Source: Lumbricus rubellus | Lineage: Eukaryota > Annelida > Clitellata > Crassiclitellata > Lumbricidae | DNA: 64,000 nucleotides | Reading direction: 5' to 3' | Assembly (NCBI GenBank): GCA_945859605.1 | Contig: OX243815.1 | Location: forward strand, 33,457,410-33,521,409 | Shown: positions 23,095-35,600 of the stretch, one piece after another | Position numbering within the stretch: position 1 is the first letter of the stretch | Layout: each line of letters starts with the position of its first letter | Translations under genes and position numbers: made by a program | Notes under the pieces: generated by a model | Told to the model about the DNA's origin: nothing | Databases searched by the model: none | The model's input: the letters and a program-made list of their open reading frames with translations, nothing else

Positions 23095-24788
23095 AAGACA
23101 AATCGGTCGCGTTGCAATTTGTCTGTCTTTTACTAATTCAGTTCACCGCTTAATTAATTATTACAATTATTGTCTTCTGTCGGTTGATTGATTTTATTCT
23201 CAGCAGACGATTGACGAATGAAGACGCAATAATATTATAATGTTCAATAGACGTCGAAGCAACTCCGTTTTATTATAAGACGACGGAGGAGGTGGTCTAA
23301 GAATAGGAATAGGTATCATAGGGGTGGTGGCGGCGTCGCTTAGTCACCTCGTGCAGCCGCCGCCGCAGGCTGGTGCTGCTACGTCGTGTAATTATATTTA
23401 TTGCCCGCGACCCGGACGCGGGGTTGTGGCTGTGACTACACACACTGTATGACCTGGCAACTTTTATTCTACTCATACCTCAAGTACCTAGTATTAAGGG
23501 TCACAGGTAAGTACAGCATGAACGAGTAGGCGTCGCCCGAGGTTTTGCATAAGACTATAAATAGACGGTTGAACTGTTGCTCTAATTGCTGTAGGAGTGG
23601 ACTAACCGATCGGGGAATTTGCTCCTCAGCTCATATTACTAAGAAACTGAATGGCAACCGTAATTCGCGTTAACAATGAAACGGATGTCTCCACGTACAG
23701 CGTATTATTTCATTACTCATCGACTCTATTTATAGTTTTATACTTTGCAGCTAGGCTGTAACACTGCGCCTATAATAAGTAGGCTACACCATAAATTTAT
23801 ATTGATCTGCGGCCAAATTTATGTCCCTGTCTCAGATGTGTCTGATCATAAGATTATAAGATAGGCTACTATGCCTATAACTTACTTACAGGAGAAGAAA
23901 GAACTGGGAAGGGTTAGCCTATATGGAAGGGAAATGAAGATCCAAGGGGATGATAAATGGAAGAAGACGAGGGGAAGGGAAAGAGAGAAAATGAAAAGGG
24001 TAAAGGGAGGCTTAGGGCTGCGGCCTGCAAGCCTAAAATCCTGAATCTGCCGCTGGCAGTAGAGTAGGCTATAGCAGAGGTCTAAGGGCAGGCGAATTGC
24101 TCAATGCATAATATTAGGCCTGATGTCAGTGATGTAGCCTATTATAGGACTTGTATAATATTATGGTCAGATGTCGACGTTGGCATAGGCCTACAAGTAT
24201 AGAATTGACTGTGGTCACTGTGGATGGCTATAAAAAGGTGAAGGCCTGCGTACGCTACAATACTATCATACGAATAACATGAATTTATTGCATGAGTAAC
24301 CACGTGATCACTGCCAATGAAATGATCGTCGTCAGTCATTGGGTCGACGGAGGTTTGCCAAGCTGCATGCAGCAAAGCGTCACTCGAATCCTTTAATACA
24401 GTAATACTGGAGGGCAACAGAAGCAGCTGATAGGCGTATAATAATAATTTTATAATAGGTCGACAGCTCCTCCGGTCTAGGCTGGCTGCTTCCTTGCCAC
24501 CAGCCAATTCTTACAAATCCTGCGGAAGGACAAAATAATCGCATGGCTGGCTTAATTGATGCTGTTTAACGACACTGTACGTCATATGTGAAGGATGATT
24601 TAGTAGTGTCACCATCCTCCTTTCTCTGGGCTTGGGACTGGCACTGCCAAAGTACGAGCAGTGGCGGACTGGCGGTGCAAAGGCAAGCTAAACGTAGAAA
24701 TTAATGGCTACAGTCTACAATAGTGAATTGTTTTGTCTTTAACTGGTCATAACAAGCTAGAACTGTTCTTGGCAAATTATAGATATGA
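23095..24788. other. Upstream region of GTPase gene; no gene recognised
   Basis: Includes a GC-richer patch at 23,280-23,440 (GGAGGTGG, GCCGCCGCCGC) that could be a promoter or 5' UTR of the minus-strand GTPase. I see no core promoter motif I would defend. The remainder is non-coding. Confidence 0.35.
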
Positions 24789-25279
24789 CTAGCTGGGGTA
24801 CCCGACGTTGCCCAGGAATTTTAGGATTTTTCCCGGTACCAGGCCAATCCCCTACTCCCCCCACCCTCACTTCGCCCCATTCGCTCCCTTCCTCCGTCCG
24901 TCCCTCCCATCTGCCGCTCTCTCTCCATCCCTCCTACCTCCCTCCCGCCCTCCCCTTTCCCCCCCTCAGCCCTTCCTCCGTCCCTCCCTCCCTCCCATGG
25001 CCACACCGACACAGTAGTTAAGGTTTTGAGTTAAAAGCTCAAAAACTTTTGAAAAAGCTCAGAAAGTGTGGAATTGCTAGTGAAAAGATACACACAATGT
25101 GCAAAAATGTGGGGTTTTCGGCCCCCATGATGGGAGAGATTCGCCAACCCCCCCAACGGGGGTGTCCCGTGCCGAGACCGACAGAGCAGTGAAGGTTTAG
25201 AGTGAAAATCTCGAAAACTGTGGAAATGCATCCCAGTCAAACAGACACACACACAGAGTTTGCTCTTTATTTATATAGA
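24789..25279 (-). mobile_element. Non-autonomous Helitron, 491 bp
   Basis: Read on the minus strand it begins TCTATATAAATAAAGAG and ends GGGTACCCCAGCTAG. It is inserted between A (25280) and T (24788), as Helitrons do (5' TC, 3' CTAG/CTRR, A|T target, no duplication). The end GGGTACCC forms a short palindrome near the terminus. It has no Rep/helicase coding. A related terminus (GGGTACAGCTAG) is on the copy at 34,957-35,430. Confidence 0.75.
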
Positions 25280-25280
25280 T

Positions 25281-26633
25281 TTTTCAGTTGCTATAGGCAT
25301 GAATTCTGGAAATCTCTCGTTGCAAGCATTCGTTCTTCTCACTTATGGCATTTCGTTCACAACTAAATATTTACAAGACTATCTTTTCAAATTTGCTTTA
25401 ACCACCATACACTGAGTGTTGGATTTAAACTGAGAAGCAATACCCATTAACATTAGAGTGCCCATGATGTCATCACCTCAACATAAAAAATACAGTGGGT
25501 AAAAAAAATATTGAGAAACAATTGATGGATGGATGTTACACAATTAGCAAGAATAGCATGGCTAGCAGCAGAAAATTAAACGACAATGATGGTTAGACCT
25601 ACAAGCAAATTTGAAACACGCTTGTCACACCATTTTTCTTAAACTACTCCTTCTGTCGGTACATAATGTTAAACTGTATGAACACAGCAACTTTTTCTTC
25701 TCCCTCTAAATATTTATATTAATACACATTCTACATGACTGATATGTAAACACTAAGTTACAAATAAGGTAAATGTCACTGAATAACTAGTCAAGCTTTT
25801 AAGAAACACATAATAAACACAAAAACATAATAGCAATCAGGAAACTAGCACCAATAGGCCTATACATGCAATGTCATACATACATAGTACATTATTTATC
25901 ACATAAACAGAAATGTCTTCAAGTTCCATCACACCATTGCAAATGCACCAAAACGATGTTTCTGCAGCAACACAATTTCCTCCATAAACACTTTGGTATT
26001 TAATTTCTGTACACGTTACCTCTCAGACTGTGTGTATAACCATCACCAGCATGCTTTGCTACTTGTAAGACATTACAAACCACGGTTGTCAATAAAGGTG
26101 TGTGCAAAAACCTTTAGGAATGTTTAAACTACAATTTATTTGAGAGTGGGTTCGTGATGCAGAATCAACAATATTCAACATCTCTCCCATAAAACATCCT
26201 TAAATAACAGCAATGCTCTCAGTTGAAACTGCAGACTTGAATGCAAAACATAAATGCTAAAAATACAAGATGTGTAGAAAACATCACAACTGTACGCTTG
26301 TTTCTAAAGCATAACAGTGGCATAATTCACAGAAGTATGTACATGATAATAGCAATCAACAACTTGTGTTTTGAGCCTTTATAAATATACTATAAATACT
26401 GTTCTCCCACCATTCAGAAAAAATGTCTGTAACTACAGCTTATGAAAATGTGTTAATTATAAGCATTAGTACAACTACCACTACAGATAAAAAAGAATAT
26501 ACACATCAATAATGTCCTGCAATATCACAGTCTAATAGACATAAATGTTAAATAAATGCAATTGCATTAACCATAATTGTGGATTAACTTCACACTCTGT
26601 ACATTTCAATGTTATAATATTAAATTCTTCAAA
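25281..26633. other. 3' flank of GLT1D1, probable 3' UTR
   Basis: AT-rich sequence downstream of the minus-strand GLT1D1 stop, without ORFs or repeats I recognise. It may be largely 3' UTR; no poly(A) site is assigned. Confidence 0.35.
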
Positions 26634-29600
26634 TTAAAACATTTCTGCCTTTTGCATGATTCTTTCACTTTCACCGGATTTGTGTTTCTGAAGCATCAGA
26701 GAAGAGTCCAACAGCAGCCCCCCGCCATCATCAATACGACGACGACCACCAATCAGTTCTTTAACCAGCTCAACATACTTGTCTCTTTCCGTTTTACAGC
26801 TGTGATGCTCTTCAATTCTGTTGCGGGCGTTTTCTATAAGTGCATTTCGCAGACCAGAGTCACTAATCAGAAGCTCCACCATCTCAATAAACTCCTGAAC
26901 AAAACAACACGAATATAGCAAATTCTGAGCATAGCACCTGTGTTCTGAGTGCGATGCTTGGCTCTCAAGTTGAGCGCTGACTAGGCTTGTCTAAGACTCT
27001 AAACTTCTAAAGCATATAATGACTGCCTGATTCATGCAAATAATATCTGTTATAATCACAACTTGCAAGTTATATTCATAAGCTCATAATGCAGGTAACT
27101 ATGCAACTTATTTTTGATTAAAGAAAAACTGGGTGTAGCAGCAGTAAATTTTAAATGTTCTATGAACCCTTATCTTGTCCAATTTCCATTACTAGAATAT
27201 GTACATAGAGAGAAAGGAGAGGGTGCCAAAGACTGTGATAAGCTGAGATCCTTGCCCAGCAGCTCACAAGGTACTGATTATAATTAGTGACAGTAGTGAC
27301 AGTGTCATAGTATAATTACATGAATATATACCTTTAATAATTGTTCTGCCTCTGGTTCTCGCACTATATTTTACATATACCTCTAGTCTTTTCCATGCTC
27401 CTTGTGTAACATGGTACAACCTTGGACCAACTTTAAGCAAATGATAAGCAGGCAAACATGCGATGCCTTTCATCTAATGAAATTATAATGTATCTATAAA
27501 TTAAAATGGCACCTCTCACATATTTACACACCAATCGGATGCACCTTAAAGGAAAAGCAATGAGCTTCTCATGTCACCGTAATTAAATTGTCTGTTTAGG
27601 CTCTGTCTATTTAAACTATATTTTACAAATGATTCAGCATAGACTGAGCTGCAAGAAGACAGGGAATTTAATCTAAGAACAAAGTCCTATTTTGTACCCA
27701 AATTGAAGAACTTCAAGAAGAAAGTTTCGAAGGGGAAAGAAGAGAAATGAAAGGAAGCAAAGACCAGAGAAGCGGAGAAGAGCGGAGAAGAGAGAGAGTG
27801 AGGAGATTGGGAAGATAGAAATATGCTGGCTTCTTAAATGCTCTTCTTTCTTTAATAATAATATCATCTTCAGCAGAAACTTACTGTAGGATTGTTGTAC
27901 AGAAGTCCGTTGCATTTGTGGCTAACAATGCTTGCATTTCCCGATATATTGCGCGCGATTACAGGAACACTGAGCTCCATGGCCTAATTTTAAAAAAAAC
28001 ATGCCCAGTTTAAAATTAGTACATTATTCTTAGTTCAAATTTCAGCACATTATTTTCAGTTTAAATTTAAATACACATACCCAGTCTAAACCTTGCAAAA
28101 TATCTCCAATTCAAAGTCCTTGACAAGTGCCCATTATTTAGAATAATGCATCACCATTGACAAAAGGAAATTACTGCATACAAAATCCAGCCTTTGTGGT
28201 TAAAGATGAAATGACAGCAACCTCCTATTTTCTCCTCACTATTATTTTGTTTTAAACTCATTAATAAGGAGTCTCAGCACAAGAATATTAAGTTAAAAAA
28301 TCAATCATCCAATTACATGCTTACTGTATCAGGTCAACTTCACACTCTGTTTTCAGCAACTTTTGTCAAATAATCTCTGTCTGAACAAATCAGATAAGAA
28401 TCTGTTTCACAATTTGATAGGTCTGCACCAAATGATTTCTCCTAACTCCTCTTTCTTCTTATTTCTACCATCTAATCCTGTTACACTTCCTAATAATATG
28501 GTTGGCTAGAATTTTAATGGAATCTGGTGATGTTAATGTACATGACGTTCACAAGATTCTTGTAATGCTGCATCAAACACAGACACCTCATTACCTCAAG
28601 AATCGCTGTAGACATTCCTTCACTGATAGACGAATTGACAAAAGCAAAGCTGTCTGCAATCACTTGGTGAGTCTCTGGAATGGACAACTGTCCCAGGTAC
28701 ACCACACCTTTCAAACTGTTCTCAAAATCAAGACAAACAATCACACATACACACATCTACCATCATTACATTACATCATTATCATTATACTGCTGCACTA
28801 AGTGAGTATAATTATAAACAACAACAACAACTCTACATTGGCTCGCTATCCAGAAGCATATTCAGTTAAAGCTTCTGATCATTATGTGTAATTGCCAAAC
28901 AGCCAGCAGAGAAGAGTTAACCCTCTATCTTCACAAATACTGTGCTCAACAGCCGGAAGTTGGAACTCTTGTTCTTAGTCATCCTTGCAGTTCTCATGTG
29001 CTTCTTATGTGCACCACTGAGCCATGCTTTCCACCCATTCTCAACTAACTGCAACTGATACACTGATCAAATCTTTCCTTTGAGGATGTAAGCAGTCCAA
29101 GTGAACCTCGACACGCTCTTGCATGGTATATTTGGAGACCTTCCACTAGGACTGGTTGGTTATCTGGCGTAGCAATGCTAACACACAACACACTGCACAA
29201 GTACATCTGACCAGCAGGTGTTTGAGATGCCCCCCAACTACTTAACCGGTGAGGATGCAGGTCAGATGATGATTATCCAACTGTTCAGCCTACAATGAAA
29301 GAGTTGGACAACAGACAGAGATGCTGAAGTTCATGATTCATTGTGTACAACTGAAATTCTGTGGGACAATAACAAACATTCCTTTTCTTCCCTGCATCTT
29401 CTTCATGACAGATTCATTCATTCATTCATTCATTTCGTGAATTTATATAGCGCTTCTTCAAGAAACCTACTCAGAGGCGCTCCCAGTCCAGCCACAGCTA
29501 AAATAATAGGTTTTGAGCGACTTATAAAAAGCAGGTGAATTTAGTCTAGGCATAAGTCGCAAGTTTAGTGGGAGGCCATTCCAGATAGCGGGACCCACAG

Positions 29601-32600
29601 AAGAAAAGGCTCGGCGCTGTCTTGTAGAAGTGCGAGCTCGAGGAACCAAAAGCTCCCCCGTTGTCGTAGAGCGAAGAGCTCGACGGGCTGCAAGGTCAGA
29701 GACAGGTCGACAAAGAATAGACAGGTATGATGGAGCACAATCAGTAAGGCAACGCCAGACAAGTGCAGCAACTCGGTAGGAGATGCGCTGTGAAACAGGG
29801 AGCCAGTGAAGAACATCACGCATATAAGCAGAGACGGGGGCATATTTAGGAATGCGGCCAATGAGGCGAGCAGCCGAACGAAGAACTCGTTCAAGGCGCC
29901 CAATTAGTCCAAGTGGCAGACCCATGAGAACCGAACTGCAGTGATCAATTCTACTGGTGACAAAGGCATGGACAAGTGTCAGAGTAGCACTATGAGAGAG
30001 AGATCTTGAGACAACTCGGAGTTGCCGAAGCTGGTAGTAGCAACTGCGAGTGACCAAATTGATATGCTTAGAGAAATTGAGCTCTTGATCCAGAGTAATT
30101 CCAAGGTCGCGGACTGTGAGAGAGAAAGATACACTGTGTCCGGATGAAAAGTAGTACACAACTAAAAGTGTCATAACCCGGTCAAACCTTTTAGGATTTG
30201 TCTGAAATTTTTAATACAGCAACAGTGACCATATGTACACGAGATCCTAAAGCCGATTAGAAATACTCGTGAGTTTGTCAAATTTATGAGCGTTTGCATT
30301 GGAGCACCGAAAAATTGAACTTTCCAACATGGAAAACCTGAAAAGAAGTGAAATTCAGCTATAGGGCCTACTTGAAAATGTTCTCCTTGTTCACGAACAC
30401 ACTACCGTAGACGTAGTGGACTAATAGCTGTCCATGGAGACACTTGGCTTCATATCCCGCAGCTGTGGTCGTCCAGCAGTCCAGACTTTGATCCGGAGTA
30501 CATGTACTGAGGAGCCCGTTTTTCGTTCACGCGTATTTATGACATCGATAACCGTAGGGCGTAGGGCGCGTCTGTTTGAAGATTGGCATTTGTTTAACCA
30601 CGTGATCATCGACCGGGCCATCAAACAGTGGCGTCCACGTCTGCGGTCGTGTGTCCGTCAACGAGGAGGACATTTTGAACACCAGCTGTAGCCGAACTTC
30701 ACTCTCTTATGTGAGGGCCCATGTTGGAAACTTCAATTTTTCGGTGCTCCATCGCAAACGCTCATAAATTTGGCAAACTAGCGAATATTTGCAAACGACT
30801 TTGGAATTTCGTGTACATATGGTCACTGTTGCTGTATTAAAAATTTCAGACAAATCCTAAAAGTTTTGACCGGGTTATGACACTTTTAGTTGTGTACTAC
30901 TTTTCATCCGGACACAGTGTATATCAGGGAAAGTTGCTGTTATTAAGTGCAGGTCAATGGATGCCAATTGCCTGCGAGTACCAAACCAGATAAACTGAGT
31001 TTTAGAGGGATTTAGTAACAAACGATTAGATGCCATCCATGATGTAAGAGCATCAATGGCATTGGACATTAACGATACAGTGGACACTGCATCAGTGGCA
31101 AGGCAGTGAGCATAGGCCTGAACGTCATCAGCATAGAGTTGGTGCAGAAGGCCACATGCAGACAACAAGGAACCAATACCAGCTGTGTAGAGAATGTACA
31201 GTAAAGGGCCCAACACAGAACCCTGTGGCACACCAAAAGGGGCTGGGACCCAAGATGACCTCGAGGCACCCAATACCACACAGTTAGTGCGCCCAGACAG
31301 AAAAGAACGAAGCCACTCCAAAGGAGCATCAGCTAGGCCAAATGAAATAGAAAGACGCTGGAGCAGGATAGAATGATCAACTGCATCAAATGCAGCACTG
31401 ACATCAAACAAAGCTAAAAGAGTGACCTGGCCACGGTCGATGGCACCATAGAAGTCAGATAATAGGCGAACTAAAAGAGTTTCAGTAGAGTGATTTCTAC
31501 GGAAACCTGATTGCTGAGAGGGGAGTAACCCATTCATGTCTAAATATGCAATTAATTGGTTTGCAACAATTCGTTCTAAAATTTTGGATAAAAAAGTAAC
31601 ATTTGCAATTGGCCTGTAGTTGGCTGGATCATTTCGGTCCAGACCATCTCGCTTCAGAACAGGAAGCAGGATTGACTGTTTTTGAGAAGATGGAAGATGG
31701 GTTTCTTGGATAGACCGGTTGCAGAGCGTAGTGAGAAACGGCAGAAAGTCGTCTATGAGTTCTTGAATGAAAAATGTAGGGACAATATCCAGATATGCCA
31801 GAATCAGTGCACACAGACTGAGCTAAGGTACTTTTTAACAGATACCATAAAAGATGCTATATAAATTTAATTTCTCAAAGGAATGAGTAAATGAAAATAT
31901 ATGAATGTTAGCATGGTAGTCTGTAGCAAAAATCTAGTCAAGAACAAGTCAAATAATCAAACACTTACCTTGAAACAGTTTTGTAGAATCTCTCAAAATA
32001 GTCCTTCTGAAGCTGGAAAATAGAAAATAAATACAAACAATTGATAAAGTGCTGACAAATATCAAGCTGCATGAGCTTAAAAAACTTTAAAAGCAGTTAC
32101 AACACTGCTACATCATTTTTCATTGTGTACACTGCTACATCATTTTTTAAAAAAGCACTAATTCCACAAAATGACAAAACATTATTCTAAAATTCATCCT
32201 ACATTTTTCTTGCCTAGAGTCAAAATGTCCAGAAATAAACGGTTCAAATTTGATCTGATATGTCTTAGACATCAACCAATGGTCACGTTTAAGAAGTGAA
32301 CAAGGTACAGAGTCTTTATACAAACCAGCTGACAAAATGCATTCCAGTGCGCGTACATAAAGGATTACATGAAAAGTTAGTATTAGCACGTACAAATCAT
32401 TACGATAAAAAAACGTTCACCTTATTAGAGCATTTACATTTTCATATGGCATTGAAAAACGTCTCTTCTTATTTGCTGTTAATTGATCATTATAATCTCT
32501 CGTATGAGAATGACATGTTGAAGACATAAATTATTCTGATAAAAAAATGTCCACCTTATTAGAGCATCTACTTTCGGAAGCATATGGTCAAGTGGTCCCA

Positions 32601-35600
32601 ATCTAAGGTTGTAGCCTGTTCCCTTCCACATTCATAATCATAACATATTCATAATCATAATGCGTTCACAAATCATAATGCATTCATAATCATAATGCAT
32701 TCAACTCATTACATATTCATAATCATTTATGCATTCACAATCATAATGCATTCATAATCATAATGCATTCAACTCATTACATATTCATAATCATTTATGC
32801 ATTCACAATCATAATGCATTCATAATCATAATGCATTCAACTCATTACATATTCATAATCATTTATGCATTCACAATCATAATACATTCATAATCATAAT
32901 GAATTCATAATCATAACAACCAATTGAATTGGCTTGAATTGGCTGGATTATAGAAGTGTTCAAAATCATAACAAGTGCATAATCATAACGCATTCACGAT
33001 CAATATCAATCAAAGCTAAATCATAATTAAATGGAATTATAACAAAATCAGAATTCTAACTGAATGGAATAAGAAAATATGAATTTGAAGGGTCATGCTG
33101 TGGATGATGAGCAATTAAAAACGATTTTTGCTCAGACTCAAAAGAAATAAAACGACGCAAGTTTCAAATTGATGTCTTCAATGAACGACGTTTCATGGTT
33201 CGTTGTTGATTGCTGTGAAACATAAGAAATGTTCTTGAGATGCTGCGTACAGCAAAAATTAAATTGGGAAGAGGTTTAGGGTATTATGGTAACATTCTGA
33301 CACAAAGAGCGCATGGATACGGGATCGCTTCCCCTACCAAAGGTCGAAACAGCTTTCCATTCAGCAGATTGCATCAATGGTAAACTGAGTAGTGATTAGG
33401 ATGTGACTGCAGCATTGCTGCACGGTCAGTTGTCACTAAACAGTTACATTCAACTTCTGCAATAACTTGTGATCATCCGCTCATATTATGAATGGTATTC
33501 ATACCGCACTGAAACAGCTTGAAATTAAACGACGCTTATTATTATTATTACTATTATTATTCTTAAGTCTGCGGTATTGGTGATCAGTTTATCTTAAAGC
33601 AACAGAACTTACCTCAGGACCAATAATCACCAGATAAGCAGTTAGATGACCCTTCTGCAGCCACCAATCTGTGAAAACATACGAAACAATACAACAACGT
33701 ATTTATTACAACAACATATTTATCTGAAATTAATCGTTAATAGCCAACAGCCACAATGTTCATCTCATGGTTCTCCTTTTGTTCTAATTTTTAAACTAGA
33801 TAGGAACAGCTAAAAACAATCTATACTGATGAAAAAAAGAGCATTCAGCTTCTAATATTTCAAATTTTGGTGTCTGGCAAATAAATCTGTTATTATCATT
33901 GTAATAATTAAAATAAATTTACAGAACATCGTGGTTTGCTTCTTACAGAAATGCTAATCAGTGAAGAGGCTGACACAAGAAGATGCAAGAAATGCTGCTG
34001 CACCTGAAAAGCAGTGAAGAAGATAAAGAGGATCTTTGACCGGTCGAATGCCAGCAACTAAAGTAAAGACTTTACAGTCGACTGGAATTCGATATTCACT
34101 TCTCCAGTTGTAGTTCACAGGATATGTTTTCACAGCTGCAAATTAAGTACATTGTTAACATCAATGTTGTCTGCAAATTATGAAACTTCTTCAGCAATTC
34201 AGAGTATCTATGAAATGCACATTGTCCTCAACATGTCATTCTGATAGAAGGATTATTATCAACTAACAGCAAATACGAAGCGACATTATCAATCATATAT
34301 TTTTCTCCTTCTCCTACACATACTTTCCTAAGATTCTTTCTACTTTTTCCTCGTGTCCTGCATCAATTCATTCTTAACACAATCACTGAACTTTCCTGAA
34401 TCCTTTAGAACTGCAAAAACCACAATGCAAACTTAACCAGGTTACAACATACCACATGCACTTCTCGATCAGCGCTCTTGACATAACGTCCTACACTTTA
34501 GACAACCAACATCAACCATTGTCAACCCAACAATTCACTCTAAATTTAAGACTTCTGTAATTAACTGATATTGTACAAGAAAATCCAGCATCTCAAATAC
34601 ATTCAGAATTCTGTAGCTTTTGCTGTTCTAGACAACTACAACAACAACTACATATTATTAACACATCAATCTAATTCTCATATCTATGGCTTCCTGTCGC
34701 CACATCGTCAACGTCTGATGATTATTTAAATAGTTCAATTTGATGATTATCTAAATAGTTCAAGCTCATATTCTCTATGGAAGAAATTCTGAGAAATACA
34801 GTGCAGCTACATCACCAGATCTGTTCCTCATGCAACTTCCAGATTCATTCAAAACTTCAAACAGCACTTCAAATGTTCATTCACATAACTCAGTACATTG
34901 GTGCTGAAGTAATGTGTGAATTTTTATTTAATTCACATTTATAATCATAATTGTAATCTATATATATAAAAATGAAACTTTCCAATAGTTTGTGTAAAGT
35001 GTTCTCGAAACGTACCGCACAGATTGTTTTGAAAATTTCACAAAACCTTCCATCCCTATCTGAGAGTGTCCATTTTTCTTTTTTTCCGAAAACACGCAAT
35101 ATTTTCCACAAAAAGTGAAGTTTGCATTCCGCTCGACCGCCATTTGCAAATTCAAAACCGCACGTTGTCAGATTCACAAACGCCTTGACAGTGACTGCGA
35201 CCATGCAGACGAAACATGAATGAGCTTGCGTGCCGTGACGTCATAAGCGATTCGCATAATTATTTTGCGGCCTTCTTGGTTCAGGGAGGAAAGGAGCGGA
35301 GGGAGTGGGACGGAGGAGGAGGGGGAGGCGGGGGATGGGGAGGGGGAGCGGGACGGAGGGGGAGGGGGAGGGGAGGGGGAGGGGGAGGAGGGGAGAGTCT
35401 TTTCTGCAACGCGTGGCCGGGTACAGCTAGTTAATAATAAAACTGACTCTGAATGGCGCTGTTCTTCTAAAACAAATTCTAATATCTAATGCAGCTGAAA
35501 ACTGAAATCCTATCCAAATGTTTGACAGCACTCGTGTATCATAATAATTTATGTATAACTAAGACAATTACCTTGAGGTATTATCTTAATTCTGTCAGGT

